Positions 11,881 to 21,393 of a DNA stretch of 64,000 nucleotides are shown piece after piece. Every line of letters begins with the position of its first letter. Position 1 is the first letter of the stretch. The position numbers and the translations under genes were made by a program. This DNA comes from Bacteroidales bacterium (lineage in GTDB: Bacteria > Bacteroidota > Bacteroidia > Bacteroidales > UBA1402): assembly GCA_021373135.1 (NCBI GenBank), contig JAJFTH010000003.1:682001-746000 (forward strand). The letters are read 5' to 3'. The notes beneath the pieces were generated by a model, which had not been told where the DNA came from, did not search any database, and worked only from the letters and a program-made list of their open reading frames with translations.

Positions 11881-12648
11881 TTAAATCTCAAGTTCTGCAG
11901 ATACCGGACAGTGATCGGAATGCACGGCTTCGGTGTGAATCCTTGCAGCTTTCAGCCTGTCTTTAAGTGATTCGGTAATCAAATGATAGTCAATCCGCCA
12001 GCCAAGATTCTTTTCACGGGCAAAAGAACGATAATTCCACCAGCTATAGTTATCAGGGCTTTGGTTAAAAACGCGAAAAGTGTCAATAAAACCGGATTCA
12101 ATCAACTGATCAAACCAGGCACGTTCTTCGGGCAAAAATCCTGACATGTTTCCGTGACGTTCGGGATGGTTGATATCAATGGCCTTGTGGCAAATGTTGA
12201 AATCACCACATATCAAAATATTCGGACGTTCTTTTCTCAATTCTTTCAGGAAACCAAAGAAATCTGCCAAAAAGGCCATTTTAAAGTCCTGCCTGGCATC
12301 CCCCATGCTTCCGGAAGGGACATACACGCAAAGAATGCTGAAATCGCCGAAATCAATCCTTAAAACTCGTCCTTCGCTGTCATAAGTGTGTTTATTCATG
12401 CCTGCCACCACCAGGTCCGGCTCTTTTTTCGAAAGTATGGCCACGCCACTATATCCTTTTTTTTGAGCGGAATGATAATAACAATGTGGATATCCTGCTT
12501 CCCAAAAAAACGCCGAATCAATTTGTTCAGGCTGAGCTTTTGTTTCCTGAAAGCAAACCACATCGGCATTTTCATCTTTCAGATAGTCTGCCAGACCTTT
12601 ATTGATCGCTGAGCGAACACCGTTTAGATTGTAAGATAGTATCTTCAT
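11881..12648 (-). CDS. xth: Exodeoxyribonuclease III (AP endonuclease family)
   Basis: The 255-residue protein starts MKILSYNLNGVRSA, the usual N-terminus; the frame opens 20 codons earlier, but that part overlaps mlaF and matches nothing. The metal and catalytic motifs are present: Asn in YNLNG, Glu35 in FQETK, GDFN in the middle, YSWWNYR, and the C-terminal SDHCP with the catalytic His. It cleaves 5' of abasic sites and removes nucleotides 3' to 5' in base excision repair. It begins 10 bp after mlaF and is followed 14 bp later by the kinase gene. Confidence 0.95.
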   Translation of the reverse strand: MKILSYNLNGVRSAINKGLADYLKDENADVVCFQETKAQPEQIDSAFFWEAGYPHCYYHSAQKKGYSGVAILSKKEPDLVVAGMNKHTYDSEGRVLRIDFGDFSILCVYVPSGSMGDARQDFKMAFLADFFGFLKELRKERPNILICGDFNICHKAIDINHPERHGNMSGFLPEERAWFDQLIESGFIDTFRVFNQSPDNYSWWNYRSFAREKNLGWRIDYHLITESLKDRLKAARIHTEAVHSDHCPVSAELEI

Positions 12649-12658
12649 GGGTTTATTT

Positions 12659-13420
12659 TTATTCCTTGAATGCGTTTTCAGTATTTTTCTGGAAAAATTT
12701 AGAAGCAAAAACGAATTCGTTTAATTTTTCATTTTTGGCGTGGAATAATTCTTCTTTGCTTCCTTCCCATTCTTTGTTTCCCTGATAAATGAAAATGATT
12801 TTTTCGCCCATAGTAACCACAGAATTCATGTCATGGGTGTTGATGATGGTGGTCATCTTATATTCTTCTGTGATATCCATGATCAGCTCGTCAATCTTGA
12901 TGGATGTCAGTGGGTCTAATCCAGAATTTGGCTCGTCGCAAAACAAGTATTTTGGATTTAAGGAAATGGCTCTTGCAATGGCTGCCCTTTTCTGCATACC
13001 TCCACTTATCTCCGATGGAAACAGGGAATATACATCTTTCAGACCTACACGGTCCAGACAATATCTCGCTCGTTTCACCTTATCTTCGTCGTTAAGTTCA
13101 GAGAACATCCGCAAGGGAAACAATACATTTTCTGCAACCGTCATAGAGTCGAAGAGTGCCGAACCCTGGAACAACATACCCAGTTCGCTGCGAAGATTGG
13201 TTCGTTCTTTTTGCCCCATTTCAGCAAAACGCCTGTTGTCGTATAAAATATCCCCAGAGTCCGGTTCAAGAAGTCCAATGATACATTTGAGCAGGACTGT
13301 CTTTCCTGAACCGCTTTGTCCGATGATCAAATTGGTCTTTCCTGTTTCGAAAACGGCACTAATTCCTTTGAGAACTTCATTTTGGTCAAAAGATTTATGG
13401 ATGTCTTCGAGCTGGATCAT
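12659..13420 (-). CDS. mlaF: ABC transporter ATPase, MlaF-like phospholipid transport
   Basis: The 253-residue ATPase has Walker A GQSGSGKT at 34-41, the signature ISGGMQKRAAIARA at 138-151 and Walker B YLFCDEP at 158-164, followed by NSGLDPLTS. That arrangement is typical of the Mla/Ttg2 family of lipid importers of Gram-negative envelopes. Its start overlaps the stop of the permease gene by 4 bp (ATGA), so the two are translationally coupled. An MlaD-type substrate-binding protein is not encoded next to it, so the third component must be elsewhere. Confidence 0.9.
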   Translation of the reverse strand: MIQLEDIHKSFDQNEVLKGISAVFETGKTNLIIGQSGSGKTVLLKCIIGLLEPDSGDILYDNRRFAEMGQKERTNLRSELGMLFQGSALFDSMTVAENVLFPLRMFSELNDEDKVKRARYCLDRVGLKDVYSLFPSEISGGMQKRAAIARAISLNPKYLFCDEPNSGLDPLTSIKIDELIMDITEEYKMTTIINTHDMNSVVTMGEKIIFIYQGNKEWEGSKEELFHAKNEKLNEFVFASKFFQKNTENAFKE

Positions 13421-14157
13421 GATAATAAAATTTTTGTAAGGATGACATTCAGCATCAGTATCAGGATACTACTGTTCACAACGGCATTGGTACTGGCTTT
13501 ACCAACGTCCAGTGCTCCTCCGTAGGCGTAATACCCGTAATAGGATGAGACGGATGCGATAACAAATGCGAAAATGACTGATTTAATCAGGGAATAATAC
13601 ACATACCACGGGATAAACCAATATTGGATTCCGTATATGTATGTTGCAGGTGTTATCAGGTCAGTCGTCAGACTGATAAAATAGCCGCCAATCAAACCGC
13701 AGAACATGCTCCAGATCACCAGAAGTGGGATAAAGAGTACAAAACCTGCAATTTTTGGGAGAATGATGTAGTTGGCGGAGTTGACTCCCATGATGTCCAT
13801 GGCATCAATTTGTTCGGAAATGCGCATGGTGCCGATTTCGGAAGCGATGTTTGATCCGACCTTGCCTGCCAGTATCAGACAAAGGATACTGGAACAAAAC
13901 TCAAGCAATAAGGTATCACGGGTTACCAGACCGACGGTATAGCTTGGGAGCAGCGGATTTTCAATATTCATTTGGGTTTGCATGGTCATGACTGCACCCA
14001 TAAACAACGAGATGATAAATGTGATTGGAAGAGAATTTGCTCCCAATTTTTCAATCTCTTTCACAGTTTGTTTGAAAAAAAGTTTCCATTTCTGTGGAAC
14101 GGAAAAAGTCTGATACATAAGTATGCTGTATCTTCCAACGTGCTGCAGTAGATTCAT
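13417..14157 (-). CDS. mlaE: MlaE-family ABC transporter permease
   Basis: The 246-residue membrane protein has five or six hydrophobic segments and the MlaE-family stretch [20 protein letters not shown] (about residues 101-120), a cytoplasmic coupling region. It would form the inner membrane channel for phospholipids moving between the membranes, driven by the overlapping ATPase gene. It is the first gene of a leftward operon of four. A promoter with -7 TATATTTG lies just upstream in the 130-bp gap shared with lptB. Confidence 0.92.
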   Translation of the reverse strand: MNLLQHVGRYSILMYQTFSVPQKWKLFFKQTVKEIEKLGANSLPITFIISLFMGAVMTMQTQMNIENPLLPSYTVGLVTRDTLLLEFCSSILCLILAGKVGSNIASEIGTMRISEQIDAMDIMGVNSANYIILPKIAGFVLFIPLLVIWSMFCGLIGGYFISLTTDLITPATYIYGIQYWFIPWYVYYSLIKSVIFAFVIASVSSYYGYYAYGGALDVGKASTNAVVNSSILILMLNVILTKILLS

Positions 14158-14184
14158 TCAGAATTATTTGTTTGATTTGCAATG

Positions 14185-14192
14185 CAAATATA
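14185..14192 (-). promoter_or_regulatory. Promoter -7 element for the mlaE operon
   Basis: The minus strand reads TATATTTG, a full match to the Bacteroidetes -7 consensus TAnnTTTG, 28 bp before the mlaE start. The -33 part is not clear. It is divergent from the lptB promoter 44 bp away. Confidence 0.6.
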
Positions 14193-14235
14193 CTTTAAAC
14201 CTTTTAACGCACACGTTTTTTTCAAGTACTTTTAG

Positions 14236-14243
14236 TACTTTTG
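14236..14243 (+). promoter_or_regulatory. Promoter -7 element for lptB
   Basis: TACTTTTG matches TAnnTTTG, with a T8 run about 15 bp upstream as the -33 region. It lies 45 bp before the lptB ATG at 14288. A small inverted repeat (AAGTACT at 14224-14230 and AGTACTT at 14234-14240) overlaps the element and may be chance. Confidence 0.7.
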
Positions 14244-14287
14244 TGGCCAAGTCATGCAAAAGACTGTTTGTAATAATCGAACACAAT

Positions 14288-15040
14288 ATGCCGGAACAAG
14301 AGTTGGTGCTTCGCACTGAAAATTTGGTAAAACGTTATCGAAATCGTACTGTCGTGGATCATGTGTCCATAGAACTGCACCAAGGTGAGATTGTTGGACT
14401 TTTAGGACCCAATGGCGCAGGTAAAACCACCACTTTCTATATGACGACCGGTTTGGTCATACCGAATGAAGGCCGGATTTTTCTGGGTAATACGGATATC
14501 ACCGATTTTCCGGTTTATAAACGTGCGCAAAGTGGTATCGGCTATTTGGCACAGGAAGCTTCCGTCTTTCGTAAGATGACGGTGGAAGACAACATCAGGT
14601 CCGTTTTGGAAATGACCGATATGGAACCTGACGAACAAAAGGAAAAGCTTGAGAGTTTGATTTCCGAATTCCATCTCGAAAAAGTGCGGAAAAACATCGG
14701 AGACCGTTTGTCCGGTGGAGAGCGTCGCCGTACGGAAATAGCGCGCTGCCTGGCCATCAGTCCAAAGTTCATCATGCTTGATGAACCTTTTGCAGGTGTT
14801 GACCCTATTGCCGTGGATGATATCCAGCAAATCGTTGCCGGTTTGGTGACGAAGAACATTGGTATTCTGATTACGGATCACAATGTACAGGAAACATTGT
14901 CCATCACCGATAGGGCATATATGCTTTTTGAAGGGAAAATCCAATTTAAGGGTACACCTTCTGAGCTTGCTGCCAACGAAATTGTCCGTAGAAAATATCT
15001 GGGCGTAAACTTCGAATTAAAAAGAAAAACGCATCGTTAA
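14288..15040 (+). CDS. lptB: Lipopolysaccharide export ATPase LptB
   Basis: The 250-residue ATPase has Walker A GPNGAGKT at 40-47, signature [13 protein letters not shown] at 141-153 and Walker B FIMLDEP at 161-167 followed by FAGVDP, all characteristic of LptB. The C-terminal [20 protein letters not shown] is the usual LptB ending. It powers LptFG extraction of LPS from the inner membrane. The ATG at 14288 was chosen because the longer frame overlaps mlaE and starts upstream of the promoter. It is a single gene with its own promoter and terminator. Confidence 0.95.
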   Translation: MPEQELVLRTENLVKRYRNRTVVDHVSIELHQGEIVGLLGPNGAGKTTTFYMTTGLVIPNEGRIFLGNTDITDFPVYKRAQSGIGYLAQEASVFRKMTVEDNIRSVLEMTDMEPDEQKEKLESLISEFHLEKVRKNIGDRLSGGERRRTEIARCLAISPKFIMLDEPFAGVDPIAVDDIQQIVAGLVTKNIGILITDHNVQETLSITDRAYMLFEGKIQFKGTPSELAANEIVRRKYLGVNFELKRKTHR

Positions 15041-15065
15041 AATCTTAACAGTGCGTTGTCTTTTT
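15028..15065 (+). terminator. Terminator of lptB, overlapping its stop codon
   Basis: AACGCA at 15028-15033 pairs with TGCGTT at 15052-15057, and GTTAA with TTAAC inside it. After a 3-nt gap comes a T5 run at 15061-15065. It separates lptB from the convergent mannose-1-phosphate guanylyltransferase gene. Confidence 0.7.
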
Positions 15066-15082
15066 AAATGGAACGAATTTTT

Positions 15083-16159
15083 TCAGATATATTCATCCCC
15101 TTTCTTTAACTGAGTGTCAATCACAAATTGACGAATCTCCTGCTCATTCTCTTTTTTGCAGATCATCAGGACATTTCCGGATTCGGCGACAATATACCCG
15201 TCCATCTTATGGAGAACGACTAATTTTCCTTTTGGTAAGGAAATCAAGTTGTCGTGACTTTCATACAACAGGGCGTCACATTTGAGTACGGCATTCTGGT
15301 TTTCGTCTTTCGGAGATAAATCATGGAGTGATCCCCAAGTGCCCAGATCAGACCATCCGAAATCGGCTGAAAGTACATATATGTTGGAAGCCTTTTCCAG
15401 GATTCCGTAATCAATGGAAATATTGGGACATGCCGGAAAGATGTTGTCAATGAACTCTTCTTCTTTCGGCGTGTTGAAGTATTCCTGTCCGTTGTTGAAA
15501 CGACTGGCAATGTCCGGCAACAATTCGTCAAAAGCACTGAGGATGGTTTGTACGTTCCATAGGAAGATGCCGGAGTTCCACATGAATTCTCCGCTTTCAT
15601 AAAAGACTTTGGCCAAATCTTTATTGGGTTTTTCGGTAAAGGTCTTGATTTTCGATATGTTATCAAGCTTTTCGGTGTCAATCTGGATATATCCGTAACC
15701 GGTTTCAGCGCGGTTGGGCTTCATGCCTAAAGTCAGGAGGGTTTTATGTTTTCCTACGAATTCAAGGCCTTCACTAATGCGTTTCAGAAAGTCCTGCTCT
15801 TTCAGAATGAGATGATCGGAGGGTGCAACGACCATGTTTGCCTTGGGGTTGACGGCTCTGATCCTATTGGCGGCAAAGGCGATACAAGGTGCTGTGTTAC
15901 GACGCTGAGGTTCCAGGAGAATTTGATTTTCTTTGAGTTCCGGGAGTTGCTCCATGGTCAGCTCCTTATACTTTTTGTTGGTTACAATATAAATGTTTTC
16001 AAGAGGAATGATTTGACGAAAGCGATCGAATGTTTGTTGTAGAAGCGAACGTCCAGTCCCAAAAAAATCCAGAAATTGTTTTGGATAAGTGGTGCGGCTT
16101 GCCGGCCAAAAACGGCTTCCAATACCGCCACTCATAATGACACAATAGCTGTTCTTCAT
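15083..16159 (-). CDS. manC: Mannose-1-phosphate guanylyltransferase
   Basis: The 358-residue protein begins with the nucleotide-binding motif MSGGIGSRFWPASR and the conserved PKQFLDF (about residues 9-33). FTEKP lies near 175-179 and a MWNSGIFLW segment near 193. It makes GDP-mannose from mannose-1-phosphate and GTP for polysaccharide or glycoprotein synthesis. It is the short monofunctional form, without a fused phosphomannose isomerase domain. A promoter with -7 TATCTTTG lies about 107 bp upstream, giving a leader of roughly 100 nt. Confidence 0.94.
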   Translation of the reverse strand: MKNSYCVIMSGGIGSRFWPASRTTYPKQFLDFFGTGRSLLQQTFDRFRQIIPLENIYIVTNKKYKELTMEQLPELKENQILLEPQRRNTAPCIAFAANRIRAVNPKANMVVAPSDHLILKEQDFLKRISEGLEFVGKHKTLLTLGMKPNRAETGYGYIQIDTEKLDNISKIKTFTEKPNKDLAKVFYESGEFMWNSGIFLWNVQTILSAFDELLPDIASRFNNGQEYFNTPKEEEFIDNIFPACPNISIDYGILEKASNIYVLSADFGWSDLGTWGSLHDLSPKDENQNAVLKCDALLYESHDNLISLPKGKLVVLHKMDGYIVAESGNVLMICKKENEQEIRQFVIDTQLKKGDEYI

Positions 16160-16265
16160 AGGTGATAAAATTATTGCACGTTTTATATGGATATGGCAAA
16201 TGCAAAAATTGTTATATTCTGCCGTGTCACCAAAACGACGGTTTAAAATTCAAGAACCAATAGGT

Positions 16266-16297
16266 CAAAGATAAGTAAATAGACAGATTTTTACCAA
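16266..16297 (-). promoter_or_regulatory. Promoter for mannose-1-phosphate guanylyltransferase
   Basis: On the minus strand the -7 is TATCTTTG (16273-16266), with a TTG -33 element at 16297-16295, 21 bp away. It lies between the gldN stop and the guanylyltransferase start. Confidence 0.6.
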
Positions 16298-16312
16298 TTA
16301 TTTTGTGGTTTT

Positions 16313-17263
16313 CTATTTTTTGCCAGACGTTTTTCCGCTTTTCTGTGCCTTTCTCAAATTGGCTTCTTCCAGTAATTGCTTTTGACTTGTTTCCCAGAGA
16401 GTCGTGCCAATCTGTGACAATTCTTTTTCCAATCTTTCCTGTTCAGCTTTGATGGCTTCCGGAGTTTTGCAATATTGCATGATGGTCTGATTTTTCAGAT
16501 TGGAAACTTTGTAGATATCTCCCTCATAACGGCGTTGATTGAAGTAGTCATAGGCACTGAGTCTGGTGGCACTGTTCAAGGAATCTGCGGAAACAGGCAC
16601 TTGAGACAAATAGGGCTTCAATGATTCAAAAGGAATCCAGAACATGGGATAGGTGCGGGTTTCGCCCATTTCGTCGTCACGTACCAATATGGGACACAAA
16701 GCCATAGGTCTTGCTTTGACTGTAGAATTCCGTTGATCCAGATACCACATTTCCTTTACATAATATAAAGTCACTTCTGAGCTTGGAATGTCTACGGCAT
16801 CAATCTCAAAAATGCTGGCATTTGCTTTTTTGGGATCATTCTTTTCCCTGTATGGGATTTCAAAGCGTTTGAGCAAATCCTTGAATTTGATGGCATAGGT
16901 ATCGGTAAAGATTTCTCTACCATCTATATATTCATAGGCGGTAACCTTATTGTTGGCGACCAAATCAAAAATCAGGGAAAACAGGTTCATTTGATCTCCA
17001 ATGGGCTCAACAGGATAGTAGAGTGCTCCATTTTGACCTTTCTTTAAGTCAATCATGCGATATACATCCCTTTTCCATAAAATATCTTCTCCTCTGACCA
17101 ATTGTGATTCAGGGACTTTGCTCTTTTTGAAAGATACTTCTGAGAAAGAACCAGGGTTTTCTGTTGAAGATGCCGGCTTGTTTTGTGCATTCAACCCGCC
17201 TGTCATACCGAAGATCACTATGGTACAAATGATTAGTATGCCATTTATTTTTTTCCTGTACAT
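16313..17263 (-). CDS. gldN: Type IX secretion / gliding motility protein GldN (PorN)
   Basis: The 316-residue protein has a signal peptide of about 26 residues ending GLNAQ and the GldN family stretches ILWKRDVYRMIDLKKGQNGA and YYPVEPIGDQMNLFSLIFDL. In the family, PorN/GldN forms periplasmic rings with the lipoprotein PorK/GldK beneath the outer membrane. It is the last gene of porP-gldK-gldL-gldM-gldN, 18 bp after gldM. The C-terminus is basic (Lys/Arg rich), as in homologues. Confidence 0.95.
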   Translation of the reverse strand: MYRKKINGILIICTIVIFGMTGGLNAQNKPASSTENPGSFSEVSFKKSKVPESQLVRGEDILWKRDVYRMIDLKKGQNGALYYPVEPIGDQMNLFSLIFDLVANNKVTAYEYIDGREIFTDTYAIKFKDLLKRFEIPYREKNDPKKANASIFEIDAVDIPSSEVTLYYVKEMWYLDQRNSTVKARPMALCPILVRDDEMGETRTYPMFWIPFESLKPYLSQVPVSADSLNSATRLSAYDYFNQRRYEGDIYKVSNLKNQTIMQYCKTPEAIKAEQERLEKELSQIGTTLWETSQKQLLEEANLRKAQKSGKTSGKK

Positions 17264-17281
17264 CTTTATAGTTTATTAGTT

Positions 17282-18847
17282 TTAGTTGATAATGATTTCC
17301 ATAGGAGCAAGTAATTGCTCAACCCTATCTGGTCCGACAGCTCTGATATCTGAAACCCAAATGCGTTTGCCGCGCGAAAGGCTTCTGATCTGAGACCTTT
17401 GACGATCTGAGAATCTGGAACCTTGTGAGGTCTCCGACAAGGTATTTCCCATAGAGTCATAGGTGAATGTTTTGAACGACAATACGGTAAAATTAACTTC
17501 CAGGAGGTCGTCATCAAGTGCTGCGATGATACCTGGAACTGCAAGGACCAAAGCTTTTGACAGACCTTTTCCTCCTTTGTATCGGCGGGTTATTCCGTTG
17601 TTGTCCTGATATTCGATGAAAGCCCTTGGCTCAGGCAGCGGTCGTACCCTGAAGGCTGTTCTGGCTACCTCCTGATTGCGGCCATCCATGTTGGCTGTAA
17701 CTGAAATGATACACTCTTTTCCGACGGCTGTCGGTCTGGCTATCCAGTCATAACCTGAACGGACCAGTGTACCGTTATTGATGGCAGCACTGATTTTTTG
17801 ACCTGGAACCCCTGGTACGGATATGCTCACTTTGTTGTTGATGCCTGCATACAGCACGTTCATCATGGTGTTGGATACGGTTGCCATCGGTTCTACAACC
17901 GTATATTTCTGTGAAAATTTATGGCGTTGCAGACTTCCGTCACCGCGTCGCATTTCAATATATCCGTCTACAGGAAAGACACCTGATTTACTGGCAAATG
18001 ATTCGTAAAGACCATTTTTTCTTGGGTCAAGAACCCTTCCGTTCACATAAACCTGTGGGCGTTGCGTGGAGTCTTCGGCGGAAAGGATGATGTTGGCACG
18101 ATAGATACCTCCACGAACGACATTCTCTGAAGTCGGGATGACGTAAGCCTTGATCTGATTGACACGAAAATCTCCGACATCAATGTTATTGGTCAAGATA
18201 TGCAGGACTTCCCCTTCTGCATAGCGGATGTCGTTCTGCAGTTTGGTGAACATGGCCACAACAGCACCGACCGGCATATTCTCAAACATGGAAGATTCCC
18301 AAGTATGTCCTTGTTTCTTTGCTCGTCTGGATGGCTTTGTGTTGAAATTGTCCATGATAATTTTCCTTTTCAGGCTATCATTAACCAATACGACAATATG
18401 TTCCCGGTAATCATCGATGGCTTTTTTCAGTTGTTTTCCTTTTTTTCCGGTAGGAGGTAACATCACCCTGGCAGCTGCATCCAGATTGTCGCTTCTCTGT
18501 ATGTTGTGGATGTCGGCATCTTCGCCGTCACACTCACGGACTACTTCCCATTTCAAGGAATCGATATCATTGTATAGGGCATCAGATCTTCGCCTTAAAT
18601 CCAGTGCGAGGTCGTACCATTCTTTTGTTTTTTCAGGATTGGCTTTATAATGTTCCTCAAAATCCCGATAAAGCGCATTGTTCTGTGCAATGGCATTTTG
18701 AGTGCTCGTAGTCAGGCTGTCATCAACCAATTCGAAACCGCCCAAGACGTCTGACGAAACGTTCAATGCCAACATGCACAACAATAAGATGTACATCAGG
18801 CCGATCATTCGTTGCCTCGGGGTCTCGGGGGCGTTGCTTGCAGGCAT
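17282..18847 (-). CDS. gldM: Type IX secretion motor protein GldM (PorM)
   Basis: The 521-residue protein starts with PRQRMIGLMYILLLCMLALN, a short cytoplasmic tail and a single membrane helix (about 12-33), followed by a large periplasmic domain series. This is GldM/PorM, the rotor of the proton-driven T9SS motor, which reaches from the inner membrane towards the GldK/GldN ring. Length and topology match the family. It lies 40 bp downstream of gldL. Confidence 0.96.
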   Translation of the reverse strand: MPASNAPETPRQRMIGLMYILLLCMLALNVSSDVLGGFELVDDSLTTSTQNAIAQNNALYRDFEEHYKANPEKTKEWYDLALDLRRRSDALYNDIDSLKWEVVRECDGEDADIHNIQRSDNLDAAARVMLPPTGKKGKQLKKAIDDYREHIVVLVNDSLKRKIIMDNFNTKPSRRAKKQGHTWESSMFENMPVGAVVAMFTKLQNDIRYAEGEVLHILTNNIDVGDFRVNQIKAYVIPTSENVVRGGIYRANIILSAEDSTQRPQVYVNGRVLDPRKNGLYESFASKSGVFPVDGYIEMRRGDGSLQRHKFSQKYTVVEPMATVSNTMMNVLYAGINNKVSISVPGVPGQKISAAINNGTLVRSGYDWIARPTAVGKECIISVTANMDGRNQEVARTAFRVRPLPEPRAFIEYQDNNGITRRYKGGKGLSKALVLAVPGIIAALDDDLLEVNFTVLSFKTFTYDSMGNTLSETSQGSRFSDRQRSQIRSLSRGKRIWVSDIRAVGPDRVEQLLAPMEIIIN

Positions 18848-18887
18848 AGTTAATTATTTTATTTAATTCTTTAAATAGACTTCAGGG

Positions 18888-19949
18888 TCAGGATTCTTTG
18901 GGGGTTTCAGAACCTTTCCCGGGATTGAATCCTCCAAAAATGATATTGGGCGTCATCGCTTCCAGCATACGGGAATAAATGGTATTGAGTTTGGAAAGAT
19001 TTTCCGCCAGATTTTCTGTTTCCTTGTTGAAACGATCACTGTCACCCATGGATCCTTCGTACATATCCTTGATATGAACCAAACCTTTGTTTACGCGGTC
19101 TATCGTGTCTATCTGAGAACTGATGCTTTTAAGCTGGATTTCATAAATAGTATTCAAGCCCATCAGGTTTCGGTTCAGATTACCCATTTGTTCCACATAA
19201 CCTTTTGAGTTGTTGGAAATGTCGTCTGAATTTTCTGTGATGTTCCGGTAGGAATCCAGTAAAACGTTAGATACTTCTGCCAATGAACCAGTGGCGTCAC
19301 TGAATCTGTTCAGATTGTCAGCCATACCTGAAAGTTGGCTGAGGTATTTTTCCGTGATCACGGAAACATCGGCCAGATTGTTCAGCTGGTTGACAGCTTC
19401 TCCCATGCGTTTGATGCTGTCAGCCAATGTCTGGCTTTCTTCTTCGGTGAGGGGAACCTGAGGCGAAATGCCATAATTCATCCTGGCTTGTTCAGGTGTG
19501 ACGCCGCTCACCGGATTGATGTTTCCTTTATATCCGGGCTGTGCCGCCGCCGCTTGCGAGGCTACCAAACCGGTCTCTCCAACCTGTTGTCCTGTGGCGG
19601 GCGCACCGGACATTCCATTGACATTACCGACAATGACAGTACCACCTATTCCTGTTCCGGAAAAGTCCGGCCTGTCATTTTCGTCGTGGGTTTTCAGAAC
19701 AGGGAATACTTGATCCCAATGATAATTCCTGTAGGGTGGTTCAAAAGAGGAAAGGGCAAAAATGAAAACTTCTGTGCCCAAACCGATAGCCAGCATGACA
19801 TTAGCATAATCCAGGTGAAGCAATTTGAACATTGTTCCCAGAATAGCCAGTGAAGCACCGAACCCGTAAAAGAAATTGAAAATGGTCTTTCCGCGATAAC
19901 TTCCAAGAAAGTTGGAAATTTTGGCGCGGAGTTGTTTATTCTTAGACAT
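18888..19949 (-). CDS. gldL: Type IX secretion motor protein GldL (PorL)
   Basis: The 353-residue protein has two closely spaced N-terminal membrane helices (about 22-43 and 50-67) and a long helical cytoplasmic tail. An acidic residue, Glu60, lies within the second helix in AIGLGTEVFIFAL. A buried glutamate in GldL has been linked to proton coupling in the motor. The middle (about 90-160) is Gly/Ala/Gln rich and probably a flexible linker. GldL forms the stator around GldM. It is 27 bp downstream of gldK. Confidence 0.95.
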   Translation of the reverse strand: MSKNKQLRAKISNFLGSYRGKTIFNFFYGFGASLAILGTMFKLLHLDYANVMLAIGLGTEVFIFALSSFEPPYRNYHWDQVFPVLKTHDENDRPDFSGTGIGGTVIVGNVNGMSGAPATGQQVGETGLVASQAAAAQPGYKGNINPVSGVTPEQARMNYGISPQVPLTEEESQTLADSIKRMGEAVNQLNNLADVSVITEKYLSQLSGMADNLNRFSDATGSLAEVSNVLLDSYRNITENSDDISNNSKGYVEQMGNLNRNLMGLNTIYEIQLKSISSQIDTIDRVNKGLVHIKDMYEGSMGDSDRFNKETENLAENLSKLNTIYSRMLEAMTPNIIFGGFNPGKGSETPKES

Positions 19950-19976
19950 AATCGTGATTTTTTTGCTTGAATAATA

Positions 19977-21389
19977 CTATTTTGAAGTCTTTTTGTCTCC
20001 AATCAGACTCCTGACACAACGGAATCCAATGAAAGAACGATCTTCGTTCTGATACTCGTAGCTGCGTGCACTGACCTGGATGAATCGGGCTGCATCTTTC
20101 CAGGAACCGCCACGAACCACTTTGCGTTTGTTGATGTATGCGTCCGTTTTGGCCGCATTGTTCTGAATGCTCGGATTAAGGTCATTCATATCTTCATAGG
20201 CAGATTCGCTCCATGTAGAAGAGGTCCATTCTGCCACATTTCCGGCCAAATCGTACAAACCATATTCATTGGGCGCGTAGGAGGCTACCTTTGCGGTGAT
20301 GATCTGTCCATCATTGGTATATCCGCCTTTTGATGGTTTGAAGTTGGCATAATAGCATCCGCGTTCAGAATTTGTCTTGTCACTTTTCCAGGGATATTTT
20401 CCAACTTTTTGTTTTCCGCGGGCTGCATATTCCCATTCTGCCTCTGTAGGCAGACGGTATTCCATCACTTTTTGTCCGCGTGCGCTCAAAGCGTTGTTCA
20501 GATAGCTCGTTCTCCAGTGACAAAATGCCACTGCCTGTTCCCAGGAAACGCCAACAACAGGGTGTGAATTATAGGCCGGGTGAGAAAAGTAATTTTGCAT
20601 ATACGGCTCGTTGTAACTGTTTGTAAAATCGTTCACCCAGCAAGTCGTGTCAGGATAGATTGCAATAATGCGTGTATGTAAAAAGTCAAAACGAGAGGAG
20701 AGAGGTCTGGTGATGGTTGTGTTTACCACCTTGCCGTCTTCTGTAATATAAGCAGTGTCTTTGGTGATCATGACCGTTTGCTGTTGTGCCGGATTGAGGT
20801 CGGTGTTACGATTCCGTTTGATGGCATCCAGCTGGTTGGCACGTTTGGCCTCAGCGGCATAATCAAACCATTCATAACGGTATAAAATCAAATCTGTATT
20901 GGTTCTGGTACCACCCAATACGTCATCCTTGATTTTTAGATAGTTCAATGCTGTCAATTCCTCTTCGGTGGCACGTCTTGCATCCGGAATAGGGATTTTC
21001 CAGTTCAGATGAGGTGTAACAGGCTCTCCTTTTGAATTTTCAGTGATCTTATATTCCTCGTTACCACCATAAGCCGGGTCGGCTAATTTTTCACGAGTGA
21101 TGGAGTCGCAAACCCATTTGATAAATTGTTTGTACTGACCATTTGTTATTTCGGTTTCATCCATCCAGAAAGGACTGATGGAAACGTTTTTGGATGGGGT
21201 GTTTATTCCAAAAAGACTGTCTTTTTCAGCTTGTCCCAGTTCAAAGGTGCCTTGTTGGACCAAAACCATCCCGTATGGGGTGGGCTCGCTCCAAGGAATG
21301 CTCTTTACACCGGTCAATTCTCCGTTATCGTACATACCGCACGAAGTCAACAGGATAATAACCAAACCTGTAATGATGTTTTTTCTCAT
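19977..21389 (-). CDS. gldK: Type IX secretion lipoprotein GldK (PorK)
   Basis: The 470-residue product from the ATG at 21389 has a lipoprotein signal with lipobox LLTSC (Cys17); the longer frame adds seven residues that would spoil the signal. The rest is a formylglycine-generating-enzyme-like (SUMF1) fold with YRLPTEAEWEYAARG, LYDLAGNVAEWTS and VVRGGSWKDAARF. In the family the fold is structural, forming the ring with GldN. It begins 4 bp after the porP stop, so expression is tightly coupled. Confidence 0.95.
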   Translation of the reverse strand: MRKNIITGLVIILLTSCGMYDNGELTGVKSIPWSEPTPYGMVLVQQGTFELGQAEKDSLFGINTPSKNVSISPFWMDETEITNGQYKQFIKWVCDSITREKLADPAYGGNEEYKITENSKGEPVTPHLNWKIPIPDARRATEEELTALNYLKIKDDVLGGTRTNTDLILYRYEWFDYAAEAKRANQLDAIKRNRNTDLNPAQQQTVMITKDTAYITEDGKVVNTTITRPLSSRFDFLHTRIIAIYPDTTCWVNDFTNSYNEPYMQNYFSHPAYNSHPVVGVSWEQAVAFCHWRTSYLNNALSARGQKVMEYRLPTEAEWEYAARGKQKVGKYPWKSDKTNSERGCYYANFKPSKGGYTNDGQIITAKVASYAPNEYGLYDLAGNVAEWTSSTWSESAYEDMNDLNPSIQNNAAKTDAYINKRKVVRGGSWKDAARFIQVSARSYEYQNEDRSFIGFRCVRSLIGDKKTSK

Positions 21390-21393
21390 ACTT

